A stretch of 9,407 nt of DNA from Bacillota bacterium (GTDB lineage Bacteria > Bacillota_C > Negativicutes > Sporomusales > Sporomusaceae): positions 1-9,407 of the forward strand of contig JAEZQV010000036.1 in the NCBI GenBank assembly GCA_023441125.1, read 5' to 3'. Positions 1 to 6,240 of this stretch are shown piece after piece. The notes below the pieces were generated by a model, which saw only the letters and a list, made by a program, of their open reading frames with translations, was not told the origin of the DNA and searched no databases. The position numbers and the translations under genes were made by a program. Within the stretch, counting starts at the first letter, position 1. Each line of letters begins with the position of its first letter.

Positions 1-2
1 GC

Positions 3-2084
3 ATGAACCTGGTCGTCGGTAAATTTTCGGCTACCACCAAAGGGTTTGGCTTTATTCTGCCCGAGAATCATGAACTGGAAGATGTATTTATTCCGCCTGA
101 TGCCATTGGCGGCGCCATGCATGGCGACCGGGTGGTAGCCCGGATGCACCGCCGTCATTCTTCGGGTAAGGCCATTGAAGGCGAGATTATCCGGATTGTC
201 GAGCGCGCCAACCGCAAGGTGGTGGGCACACTGGAAGCCAGCCGCAATTTTGGCTTTGTGCTGCCAGACGACCGGCGGATCGGCCGTGATATCTTCATTC
301 CCAAGGAAGAACTGGGCGGCGCCAAATCGGGCTGCAAGGTAGTCGTTGAAATAACCGAGTGGCCGCAGAAAAAGAAAAGCGCCGAAGGCCGGATTGTTGA
401 GGTCTTGGGCTGCCAGGGCGATCCCGGGATCGAAATCCTGTCGATTATCAAAAACAACAACCTGCCTACCGAATTCCCGCCTGAAGTCGAGCGGGCGGCG
501 GCCAGGGTGAGCACCACCATTACCGAAGAGGAACTCGTAGGCCGGCGCGACCTCAGAGAACTCAACATCGTTACCATCGACGGCGAAGATGCCAAAGACC
601 TGGATGATGCCGTATATGTGGAACGGCTTAAGAACGGCCGCTATCTCTTAAGTGTGCATATTGCCGATGTCAGCCATTATGTGCGGGAAAACACGCCGCT
701 GGACAACGAGGCCCGCACCCGCGGCACCAGCGTGTACCTGGTGGACCGGGTATTGCCCATGCTGCCGCCGCGGCTTTCCAACGGCATCTGCAGCCTGAAT
801 GCGGGCGAAGATCGTCTGGCCCTGACTGCCCAGATGGAGATCGACGGCCGGGGACAGGTGCTGAATCATGAGATATTTCCCAGTGTTATCCGCGTAAAAA
901 CCCGGCTGACCTATACCATCGTACGCAAGATATTAGCTGACCATGATGAACTCCTGCGGGACAAGTATGCCGACTTGGTCGGGCCGCTGGAAGAAATGGA
1001 GCGGCTGTGCCGCATTCTCCGGGACCGCCGTATGCGGCGGGGCGCCATTGATTTTGATTTCCCGGAAATTAAAGTCAAGCTGGACGACGCAGGCCAGCCG
1101 ATTGCCATTGACAAAAGAATCCGCAGCATTGCGGAATCCGTCATCGAGGAATTCATGCTGGTGGCCAATGAAACGGTGGCTGAGCACATGCACTGGCTGG
1201 GCGTACCGTCCATGTTCAGGGTGCACGAGGAGCCGGACGAAGAAAAAATGCACCGGCTTAATGTGCTGCTCGGCAATTTTGGCCAGCACCTGCCCAAGAC
1301 CGAAGAAATTCAGCCTATGGCCCTGCAAAAAGTACTGAGTAAGATCGCCGGGCGCCCCGAAGAACGGATCATCAGCACCGTCATGCTGCGCTCCTTAAAA
1401 CAGGCCCGCTATGATGCCGAGAACCTTGGCCACTTCGGACTGGCGGCAACCTATTATACGCATTTTACCTCCCCTATCCGGCGTTACCCGGACCTCATTG
1501 TCCACCGGCTCATCCGCGAGACGTTCTCCACCGGCGATATCTCGGCCAAACGCCGGCAGAAACTGTCGGTCATGCTGCCCGAAATTGCCCTGCATTCCTC
1601 CATGCGGGAACGGGCCGCCGCCGAAGCCGAACGGGCCACCGTGGATTTGAAAAAAGTGGAGTATATGGCCCAGTTCATTGGCCAGGAATTTGACGGCATT
1701 ATCAGCGGTGTTATAGCCTTCGGTTTTTTTGTCGAGCTAGAAAACGGTGTGGAAGGTTTGGTGCACGTATCCAGTCTGGATGACGACTACTATCAGTATG
1801 TGGAAGAACAGTATGCCTTAATTGGCGAGCGCACCAGCACCATCTACCGCCTGGGCAACCAGGTGCGGATCGTCGTGGCCAAGGTGAATCCGGCGGAACG
1901 GACTGTTGACTATATCCTGGCTACGGCCGGCAAGCAGTTGCAGGCCGTGGCTACCCGGACGACTGACCGAGGCCGCAGTAAGCCGGGAGAAAAAAGCAGT
2001 ACCGGCAAACCCCACTCTATCACCGCCAGAAAAAAAACAGGCGGTATTGCCAAGCCTAAGAAACCGAGAACGCCAAAACGATAG
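3..2084 (+). CDS. rnr: Ribonuclease R (3'-5' exoribonuclease), 5' end outside window
   Basis: RNase R processively degrades structured RNA from the 3' end and removes defective mRNAs during trans-translation. Seen over 693 residues: a first cold-shock domain with KGFGFILPENHELEDVFIP (about 13-31), a second with RNFGFVLPDDRRIGRDIFIP (81-100), and the RNB catalytic domain from about 185 to 510. The acidic motif TIDGEDAKDLDDAV gives probable metal ligands D193, D199, D201 and D202, and HFTSPIRRYPDL lies at 487-498. An S1 domain follows (about 563-640, FDGIISGVIAFGFFVEL), then a Lys/Arg-rich tail ending KKPRTPKR. Family members usually carry an extra 70-80 residue N-terminal helix-turn-helix region before MNLVVGK. 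The frame is open to the window edge, so the ATG at 3 is probably internal and the gene starts upstream. It precedes smpB, the usual order in Bacillota. Confidence 0.96.
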   Translation: MNLVVGKFSATTKGFGFILPENHELEDVFIPPDAIGGAMHGDRVVARMHRRHSSGKAIEGEIIRIVERANRKVVGTLEASRNFGFVLPDDRRIGRDIFIPKEELGGAKSGCKVVVEITEWPQKKKSAEGRIVEVLGCQGDPGIEILSIIKNNNLPTEFPPEVERAAARVSTTITEEELVGRRDLRELNIVTIDGEDAKDLDDAVYVERLKNGRYLLSVHIADVSHYVRENTPLDNEARTRGTSVYLVDRVLPMLPPRLSNGICSLNAGEDRLALTAQMEIDGRGQVLNHEIFPSVIRVKTRLTYTIVRKILADHDELLRDKYADLVGPLEEMERLCRILRDRRMRRGAIDFDFPEIKVKLDDAGQPIAIDKRIRSIAESVIEEFMLVANETVAEHMHWLGVPSMFRVHEEPDEEKMHRLNVLLGNFGQHLPKTEEIQPMALQKVLSKIAGRPEERIISTVMLRSLKQARYDAENLGHFGLAATYYTHFTSPIRRYPDLIVHRLIRETFSTGDISAKRRQKLSVMLPEIALHSSMRERAAAEAERATVDLKKVEYMAQFIGQEFDGIISGVIAFGFFVELENGVEGLVHVSSLDDDYYQYVEEQYALIGERTSTIYRLGNQVRIVVAKVNPAERTVDYILATAGKQLQAVATRTTDRGRSKPGEKSSTGKPHSITARKKTGGIAKPKKPRTPKR

Positions 2085-2117
2085 CAGGACCTGCCGCCTG
2101 CCTGCAGCTCTGACTCA

Positions 2118-2146
2118 TTGACGCCGCCTGGAAGATAATATAGAAT
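2118..2146 (+). promoter_or_regulatory. Putative sigma-A promoter for smpB
   Basis: TTGACG (2118-2123) and TAGAAT (2141-2146) are separated by 17 bp, in the 99-nt gap between rnr and smpB. Each hexamer differs from consensus at one position. Transcription would start about 30 nt before the smpB start codon, so smpB may be transcribed independently as well as by read-through from rnr. Confidence 0.55.
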
Positions 2147-2183
2147 ATTGGTAGTCCTAGAAAAAGTTAGAAGGTGAGATGCA

Positions 2184-2654
2184 GTGAGCAAGGAAGCAGG
2201 CATAAAAATAGCGGCGGAAAACCGGAAGGCCCGCCACGATTATCATATTCATGAAACCTATGAAGCCGGCATTGCCCTTACCGGTACCGAAGTAAAATCG
2301 CTCCGGGCCGGCAAGGCCAATCTGAAAGACGCCTACGCGCGCATCGACAATGCCGAAATCATGCTGCACAATATGCACATCAGCCCTTATGAACAGGGCA
2401 ACCGCTTCAACCATGAACCGCTCAGAACCCGCAAGCTATTAATGCATCGCTATGAAATCAACAAACTGATCGGCAAAACCAAGGAAAAAGGCTACACGCT
2501 GGTACCGCTTAAGCTGTATTTTACCAGAGGCAAAGTCAAGGTCGAACTGGGGCTGGCCAGTGGCAAGCATACCTATGATAAACGCCAGGATCTGGCCGAA
2601 CGGGACGCCAAACGCGATATGGAGCGGACCTTGCGCGAGCGACAAAAAAACTAG
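2184..2654 (+). CDS. smpB: SsrA-binding protein SmpB
   Basis: SmpB binds the tRNA-like domain of tmRNA, takes it into the A site of stalled ribosomes and mimics the missing anticodon stem. The 156-residue product has the normal family length. Diagnostic stretches are [19 protein letters not shown] near the N-terminus, [38 protein letters not shown], and the C-terminal [19 protein letters not shown] followed by a basic tail ([10 protein letters not shown]). That tail is the part which in this family enters the empty mRNA channel. The start is GTG at 2184, preceded by AAGGTGAG at 2171-2178. The gene lies just after rnr, and its RNA partner ssrA is about 1.1 kb downstream. Confidence 0.98.
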   Translation: MSKEAGIKIAAENRKARHDYHIHETYEAGIALTGTEVKSLRAGKANLKDAYARIDNAEIMLHNMHISPYEQGNRFNHEPLRTRKLLMHRYEINKLIGKTKEKGYTLVPLKLYFTRGKVKVELGLASGKHTYDKRQDLAERDAKRDMERTLRERQKN

Positions 2655-2677
2655 GGAAGGCAGCCGCATCACGATCC

Positions 2678-2706
2678 CGGCCTGCCGCCCGGTAGTTAGC
2701 AGGCCG
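2678..2706. terminator. Inverted repeat between convergent smpB and EamA gene
   Basis: CGGCCTGC (2678-2685) and GCAGGCCG (2699-2706) form an 8-bp GC-rich stem with a 13-nt loop. It sits where smpB and the minus-strand EamA gene converge and includes the EamA stop codon. The position suits a bidirectional terminator, but neither side has a clear T tract, so the role is uncertain. Confidence 0.3.
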
Positions 2707-3595
2707 CGCCGGCGTTCTCCGCAGTCCTTTTGCCGGCCCAGAGCTGCAGGATCAAAATACCGCCCAGGATTAAGATGCCGCCGCCCACTTGCAGCGGCGT
2801 TATCCTTTCATTGAGCAGGACAACTGATAACAACACCGTGAGTACTGGTTCCAGGGTGCTGATAATGGAAGCATTGGTGGCGCCAACGCGGCTCATGCCG
2901 GCGAAAAAGCCCATAATGCCGACTATGGTTGGCAATAGGGCAATGCCGACTATGGCCAGCCAGCCCTGCGGCGGCAGGCTGAAAATAAGCGAATCGGTAG
3001 TAGCGCCGGCGGCCACGAAGATAATGGCGGCGGAGATGCAGACATAGGTGGTCGTAATCATGGAATCAACATTTTTTAGCAGCCGGTTGCCGGCTACAAT
3101 GTACAGTGAGTAGAGGACGGATGCGCCTAACCCAAAGAGCAGGCCGAGCATACTGATGTTTTCAAAGGATACGCCGAGCACCAGAAACAGGCCGGCAAAA
3201 CAGATGGCCAAAGCCGCCCCTTTTTCCCAGCGGTATTGTTCATCGCCAATCAGAAACGACAGCACGCTGTCAATGGCCGGATAGGTTTACAGCAGCATAG
3301 CGGCCAGTGAGGCCGGCAAATACTGTATACTGAGGGCAAATAAGAGCGACATGGAGCCATAACCCAGCCCGCCCATCAGAAATAACCGTTTTTTAAGTCC
3401 GTTATCAATCGCCAGGGAAACATTGCGCCGCTTTAAAATCAGTGTCAGACAAATAGAGGCTAAAATAAAACGTCCGGCCAGGATGGTTATGGTATTGGCC
3501 CCGGCCGCGTAGGCGAATTTAATAAAAATAGCTAGTGTGGCGAAACCGGCCGCCGAGGCTGCAACCAGCAAGGTGCCGGCATGTTGTTGCTTCAA
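2696..3595 (-). pseudogene. EamA/DMT-family transporter interrupted by one in-frame stop
   Basis: EamA (drug/metabolite transporter) proteins are inner-membrane permeases of about 300 residues with two five-helix repeats. On the minus strand one frame runs 300 codons from TTG at 3595-3593 to the stop at 2696-2698. It is broken only by TAA at 3289-3287. The first part (102 residues, KQQHAGTLLVAASAAGFATL to YLPASLAAMLL) carries the first helices. The second part resumes at once with TYPAIDSVLSFLIGDE and ends with the second EamA repeat (GFFAGMSRVGATNASIISTL, EPVLTVLLSVVLLNERITPL). Family members usually read LLYTYPAI here, so the stop replaces a Tyr codon, a single-base change from TAC or TAT. 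AAGGGAG precedes the TTG start. A sequencing error is possible; otherwise this is a recent nonsense allele. Substrate unknown. Confidence 0.85.
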
Positions 3596-3696
3596 TTGTA
3601 ATCACTCCCTTAAACCCAGTATATTCGGTAATGATACAGCTATCTCCTGTAAACGAGTGGAAATAATGGCAAAAGATTTCATGGTAAAAGATTTAT

Positions 3697-3725
3697 TTGG
3701 CGGAATACTGTTTTTATGATATAAT
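3697..3725 (+). promoter_or_regulatory. Strong ssrA promoter with extended -10
   Basis: TTGGCG (3697-3702), a 17-bp spacer and TATAAT (3720-3725) preceded by TG at 3717-3718 form a consensus extended -10 promoter. Transcription would start near 3732, about 60 nt before the mature tmRNA 5' end at 3791. That fits a pre-tmRNA whose leader is removed by RNase P. Confidence 0.75.
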
Positions 3726-3790
3726 CTACTAATGATGAAGTGTATAGCGAGTTTGCGCATGTAAGTGCACCATTCCAGCAACCCATTCAC

Positions 3791-4136
3791 GGGGGCGTAC
3801 TGGTTTCGACAGGGGTAGTTATGGTATGGGTAGCGAGCCGGGGTTCCATCAGCCCGTCAATACGGTGGGAAATAGTAAACGCAAACGAAGATTACGCTTT
3901 AGCAGCTTAATGCTAACGTTCTACCTACGCACTCCCGCGGCCTAGGATAGGACGTCATTTAGTGGGATACCTGAGGCTCAATTCTCGGAGAGCCGACTGG
4001 GAAACTTTATCGAGATAGCACCAGCGCAGCCTGTCTGTGGGCGGCAACGGGGCGAATTTTAAATCACTGACTGCGCTCGGAGAAGCCTATGCAGTAATAC
4101 TCTTGGACAGGAGTTCGATTCTCCTCGCCTCCACCA
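3791..4136 (+). ncRNA. ssrA: Transfer-messenger RNA (tmRNA)
   Basis: tmRNA acts as tRNA-Ala and as mRNA to rescue stalled ribosomes and add a degradation tag. The 346-nt molecule opens GGGGGCGTACTGGTTTCGAC and ends with the T-arm GGAGTTCGATTCTCC, then CGCCTCC and ACCA. The 5' GGGGGCG pairs with 3' CGCCTCC as a 7-bp acceptor stem with one G-U. CCA is encoded (4134-4136). The tag frame begins at the GCA resume codon at 3881 and reads ANEDYALAA to TAA at 3908-3910. With the alanine from the charged tmRNA the tag is AANEDYALAA, a normal protease-recognised tag ending in LAA. The 3' end is intact. Bacterial tmRNA genes are common attachment sites, and the DNA just downstream is accessory in character. 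Confidence 0.98.
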
Positions 4137-4147
4137 ATTGTATCTCC

Positions 4148-4205
4148 CCTCCACCTTAGATATAATAGAAATACATTATATCTAAGGTGGAGGTTTTGTG
4201 TTTTT
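4148..4205 (+). terminator. Perfect 19-bp hairpin and T-rich tail after ssrA
   Basis: Arms at 4148-4166 and 4175-4193 are exact reverse complements over 19 bp with an 8-nt loop, followed by TTTTGTGTTTTT (4194-4205). It begins 11 nt after the tmRNA CCA and is very probably the ssrA terminator. The right arm also contains GGTGGAGG, a Shine-Dalgarno-like sequence 12 nt before the ATG of the HNH relic, so the hairpin could also have masked that site. Confidence 0.75.
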
Positions 4206-4380
4206 ATGAAGGTATTTGCCATAAGTACCGCCAAATCCGAGCTAAATAAACTTTTAATTTGAATTAGCCCAAAAATGTAATATGGATGTTTGTTTTCGTT
4301 GTAGTGAAAAAATTGAAGATATTAGCGACTTTACTATCGACCACAAAGAATTCCGGCTCCTTAGCGAACCCTTGACATGA
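4206..4380 (+). pseudogene. HNH endonuclease relic, frameshifted and truncated
   Basis: ATG at 4206 opens KVFAISTAKSELNKLLI and then meets TGA at 4260. Shifting one base restores ELAQKCNMDVCFRCSEKI and EDISDFTIDHKEFRLLSEPLT to TGA at 4378-4380. The pattern CxRCxEKIxxxxDFTIDHK resembles the zinc-binding Cys pair and DH catalytic motif of small HNH endonucleases. In such proteins a second Cys pair and an N/H motif follow about 30 residues later; here they are missing. The gene thus carries one extra base in a T run (about 4258-4260) and has lost its C-terminal half. Family assignment is by motif memory only. It abuts ssrA, as cargo inserted at that site would. Confidence 0.55.
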
Positions 4381-4399
4381 TCCTGAAGGCAGATTGCTG

Positions 4400-4572
4400 A
4401 TTTGACGCGAATCCCAAGTGAACATTATATTACCGGGATATTCGCAATATGGATATGGTGCGGTATATTGGGCAAATTAGTCAGCCGATTCAATAGCTTT
4501 CAAGATTTTTTATCTAGATTCGCGCAAGCTGAAGCTAGAATACTTGATTTATATGGCTTCTCCAGACTAATA
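4400..4572 (+). promoter_or_regulatory. CRISPR leader (type I-C-like)
   Basis: About 170 nt of AT-rich non-coding DNA precede the first repeat on the side expected from repeat orientation: the ATTGAAAC end points away, and the degenerate repeat lies at the far end. It contains GCGAATCCC (4407-4415) and GGGATATTCGC (4435-4445), an inverted pair I recall from type I-C leaders, where a GCGAACCCC...GGGGATTCGC block occurs near cas2. It should hold the array promoter and the adaptation signals. The exact left boundary is not visible. Confidence 0.55.
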
Positions 4573-4855
4573 GTCGCACCCCTTGCGGGTGCGTGGATTG
4601 AAACTATGAATAACGGCAATGGCGGTGAAAACGCCGCGGTCGCACCCCTTGCGGGTGCGTGGATTGAAACGTCCCGGATATGAGGCCAAAGACTTAGTAC
4701 AAACGTCGCACCCCTTGCGGGTGCGTGGATTGAAACTCCTGCTAAATGTACTTTCCATGGGACGTAAGGTCGCACCCCTTGCGGGTGCGTGGATTGAAAC
4801 GGCTTATCCCACGTTACGCCCCGGCTCATCGGAGTGCGGGTGCGTGGATTGAAAC
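4573..4855 (+). CRISPR. Five-repeat orphan CRISPR array, type I-C-like repeat
   Basis: Four identical 32-nt repeats lie at 4573-4604, 4639-4670, 4705-4736 and 4769-4800. They begin GTCGCACCCC and end GTGGATTGAAAC. CGCACCC and GGGTGCG form a 7-bp hairpin in each, and the ending matches type I-C repeats, whose crRNAs are cut by Cas5d. Spacers 1-3 are 34, 34 and 32 nt (4605-4638, 4671-4704, 4737-4768). The final repeat is degenerate: only its last 21 nt (4835-4855) match, leaving a spacer of 34 nt if the repeat is simply missing its first 11 nt. No spacer matches elsewhere in the window by eye. No cas gene is present, so the array depends on Cas proteins encoded elsewhere or is a relic. Confidence 0.95.
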
Positions 4856-4892
4856 CGGTAACCTCCATGGACTAATACACACCGGGAATGTC

Positions 4893-5013
4893 AATTATGA
4901 ATAGGTCCAAGAAAACAGAAACTGTGTTATTTATAGGATATTACTGGATGAGGAATCAGGTTCATATGTATTGCATGAAGTATATAAGTACAAGCTGTGC
5001 GAGATGGTATAAT
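4893..5013 (+). pseudogene. Relic of a REP-associated tyrosine transposase (RAYT)
   Basis: This stretch aligns with the middle of the RAYT gene at the right end of the window (about 8969-9119). ATTATGAATAGG-TCCAAGAA corresponds to ACTATGAAACGGGTCAAAGAA, TTATTTATAGGATATT to CTATTTATGGATATT, GATGAGGAATCA to GATGGGGAATCA, ATTGCATGAAG is identical, and TGGTATAATTA matches TGGTATAATCA. In pieces it still reads GYYWMRNQVHMY and ISTSCARWYN beside GYCLMGNHVHLL and IGTSYAWWYN in the intact protein. The first His of the HxH motif is Gln here. One-base indels break the frame. A 29-nt gap falls exactly between two CATGAAG copies of the intact gene (9051-9057, 9080-9086), as expected for a slippage deletion. 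Faint similarity may extend left to 4857, against the CRISPR array. Confidence 0.75.
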
Positions 5014-5014
5014 T

Positions 5015-5050
5015 AAAAGGAAGCAAAAAGAACGTCCCCTTGCTTCTTTT
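5015..5050 (+). repeat. REP-like hairpin at the end of the RAYT relic
   Basis: AAAAG(G)AAGCAA (5015-5026) pairs with TTGCTTCTTTT (5040-5050) with one bulged G, around a loop AAAGAACGTCCCC. The 19-nt core GAAGCAAAAAGAACGTCCC (5020-5038) recurs exactly, in reverse orientation, at 8794-8812 beside the intact RAYT gene. RAYT genes are known to be flanked by such hairpins (REP sequences), which their transposases bind. The hairpin starts 1-2 nt after the last RAYT-like base. Confidence 0.8.
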
Positions 5051-5109
5051 CAGAAGGCGGTCGCACGGCGGGTCGGGCTCATGAACTATTCACTGTTTGA
5101 TGAAGAATA

Positions 5110-5139
5110 GCAACATGGACTGCTGGATGTCCATGTTGC
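5110..5139. repeat. Perfect 11-bp inverted repeat
   Basis: GCAACATGGAC (5110-5120) and GTCCATGTTGC (5129-5139) are exact reverse complements around an 8-nt loop. No T tract follows, so it is not a typical intrinsic terminator. It lies between the RAYT-associated hairpin and the toxin-antitoxin promoter. Function unknown. Confidence 0.5.
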
Positions 5140-5209
5140 GTAAAGTAAACTATAATTAATAATTAGGGTATTCTCTTCTGTTCTTATTCCATTACCACAG
5201 TGTATCTAC

Positions 5210-5259
5210 TTGAATATTTGACACAGTAAATGATATAATAATGTCATAATTGAGACATT
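5210..5259 (+). promoter_or_regulatory. Toxin-antitoxin promoter with operator-like palindrome
   Basis: TTGAAT (5210-5215), an 18-bp spacer and TATAAT (5234-5239) with an upstream TG (5231-5232) form an extended -10 promoter. AATGTC (5240-5245) and GACATT (5254-5259) make a palindrome over the expected transcription start. TGACA also occurs at 5219-5223. Phd/YefM antitoxins repress their own operons by binding short palindromes at the promoter, so this is the likely autoregulatory operator (inference). Confidence 0.6.
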
Positions 5260-5276
5260 GTTTGGAGGGGTTTGTT

Positions 5277-5552
5277 GTGGGAGTTCCTGTTGTAAAGCCG
5301 ATCAAAGAATTGCGTGATACAAAGACCATCGCCGCCATTTGTAATGAACAGGGGAGGCCGGTCATTATTACAAATAATGGACGGACGCAGCTTGTTATTA
5401 TTAGTGAAGCTCAATTTGAAGAGTACGAGAATCTGAAAGCAAGACTTGATTTGTACGAGAAGTTAGCGGAAGCGGAAGCTGAGGCGAATACGGGATTTGA
5501 AGGACATCGTCTATCCGACGTAGCAAAAAATCTAATGGCAGATTTAAACTGA
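5277..5552 (+). CDS. Type II antitoxin, Phd/YefM family
   Basis: Phd/YefM antitoxins bind DNA through their N-terminus and neutralise the partner toxin through a flexible C-terminus. From GTG at 5277 the product has 91 residues. KPIKELRDTKTIAAICNEQG, GRPVIITNNGRTQLVIISEA and FEEYE follow the family pattern of a short helix, a strand, the NG(R) turn, a strand and (E/D)xYE. The C-terminal half (from about residue 50) is helical and rich in Ala/Glu, ending SDVAKNLMADLN. GTG is chosen because GGAGGGG (5264-5270) lies 6 nt before it; an upstream TTG at 5250 would place that site inside the gene. The toxin ATG starts one base after the stop. Confidence 0.9.
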   Translation: MGVPVVKPIKELRDTKTIAAICNEQGRPVIITNNGRTQLVIISEAQFEEYENLKARLDLYEKLAEAEAEANTGFEGHRLSDVAKNLMADLN

Positions 5553-5553
5553 A

Positions 5554-5883
5554 ATGACGATGGTTCCCTTTGCTATCAAACTGTTGACACCTGCACGGCA
5601 GGATTTGTATGAAATCAAGCAATTTATTCAGCAAGATCGTCCGCTTACAGCCAGGCGAGTTATGGAAAAAATTCTTCAGGACATCATGACGCTGGAAACA
5701 TCGCCAGAGGCCGCCTCAGTGGTTTATGACAAGCGGCTGCAGATGATGGGATATCGGTATTGGCCTGTGCTTGACGGCAAGTACATTGCTTTTTACGTAG
5801 TTTACAAAAGTCAAAAGCTTGTACAAATACGGCGTATTTTGTCTGCAAGACAGGATTATCTGCCGATTTTGCGTGGGAAATAG
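5554..5883 (+). CDS. Type II toxin, ParE/RelE superfamily
   Basis: This 109-residue protein follows the antitoxin with one base between stop and start, the usual coupled arrangement. It has the superfamily pattern: LLTPARQDLYEIKQFIQQD (about 9-27), TARRVMEKILQDIMTLETSP, then a strand-rich C-terminal half with LQMMGYRYWPVLDGKYIAFY and QIRRILSARQDYLPIL. RelE members cleave mRNA in the ribosomal A site, while ParE members poison DNA gyrase. The ending RRILSARQDYLPIL suits the Txe/ParE side, but I cannot decide the target from the sequence. No truncation is seen. Expression is probably controlled at the promoter before the antitoxin gene. Confidence 0.9.
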   Translation: MTMVPFAIKLLTPARQDLYEIKQFIQQDRPLTARRVMEKILQDIMTLETSPEAASVVYDKRLQMMGYRYWPVLDGKYIAFYVVYKSQKLVQIRRILSARQDYLPILRGK

Positions 5884-5894
5884 TTGTAAGCAAT

Positions 5895-6142
5895 ATGAAA
5901 GAAATAGCGCATGTCAGACAGGTTCAGGTTTGCGATGACTATGTTCTGCATATTACGTTTGATAATGGAGTAACGAAGTTGTATGATCTAAGCCTAAATT
6001 GAAAGATGAACGCTTTAGCATTTTACGCGATAGAGGTTTTTTAAAGCCGTGCAGGTTGCGCGGGGGATTCGGAATTAGTTGGAACGACGATGCCGACTTG
6101 AACGAGAATGAGCTTTGGACTAAGGGCAAGCAAATGAATTAG
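5895..6142 (+). pseudogene. DUF2442-like protein, single frameshift
   Basis: From ATG at 5895 the frame reads KEIAHVRQVQVCDDYVLHIT, FDNGVTKLYDL and stops at a TGA about 35 codons in. Allowing one missing base near 5988 gives KPKLKDERFSILRDRGFLKP, then RLRGGFGISWNDDADLNE and NELWTKGKQMN to TAG at 6140-6142. The joined product of about 82 residues matches the size and the conserved W(N)xxADLxxxxLW ending of DUF2442 proteins. These are of unknown function and often sit next to toxin-antitoxin-like genes. It begins 11 nt after the toxin stop, so it was probably third in the operon. No good ribosome binding site is visible. A sequencing error cannot be ruled out. Confidence 0.75.
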
Positions 6143-6212
6143 TAAAATTGCAGATTGTGGAATAGAATATGGGATTTGCAGGGTCACGGATCACTTCCAC
6201 TAACATAATATA

Positions 6213-6233
6213 AGCCCGCCGGTTTGGCGGGCT
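6213..6233 (+). terminator. GC-rich hairpin after the toxin-antitoxin operon
   Basis: AGCCCGCC (6213-6220) and GGCGGGCT (6226-6233) form an 8-bp stem with a GGTTT loop, followed by GTCGTATTTGA, a poor T tract. Placed 70 nt after the DUF2442-like frame, it probably ends the toxin-antitoxin transcript. Confidence 0.6.
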
Positions 6234-6240
6234 GTCGTAT

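Noticed and set aside
155..2015. Several minus-strand and alternative plus-strand frames inside rnr
   Set aside because: They are shadows of a strongly conserved gene; low-complexity Ser/Arg-rich translations without domain signatures.
3602..3790. Minus-strand 62-codon frame between the EamA gene and ssrA
   Set aside because: It overlaps the ssrA promoter, has no recognisable motif or good ribosome binding site, and is AT-rich intergenic sequence.
4402..4683. Plus-strand open frame crossing the leader and first repeats
   Set aside because: It runs through CRISPR repeats, giving the repeated peptide VAPLAGAWIET; it is an artefact of repeat translation.
4500..4868. Minus-strand frame with repeated FNPRTRKGCD / IHAPARGA units
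   Set aside because: The reverse-strand reading of the CRISPR repeats, a well-known spurious protein in databases.
5061..5076. GGTCGCACGGCGGGTC as a further degenerate CRISPR repeat
   Set aside because: Only the first 7-8 bases and a GGGT match; the ATTGAAAC end is missing and the spacing from the array does not fit.
5051..5110. A short plus-strand frame ending ARRVGLMNYSLFDEE, possibly the C-terminus of a decayed protein
   Set aside because: Only about 20 codons, no start, and I cannot match the ending to any family; chance is as likely.
5218..5239. TTGACA at 5218-5223 as -35 of the toxin-antitoxin promoter
   Set aside because: Spacing to TATAAT at 5234 is only 10 bp; TTGAAT at 5210 with 18 bp and the extended -10 is more plausible.
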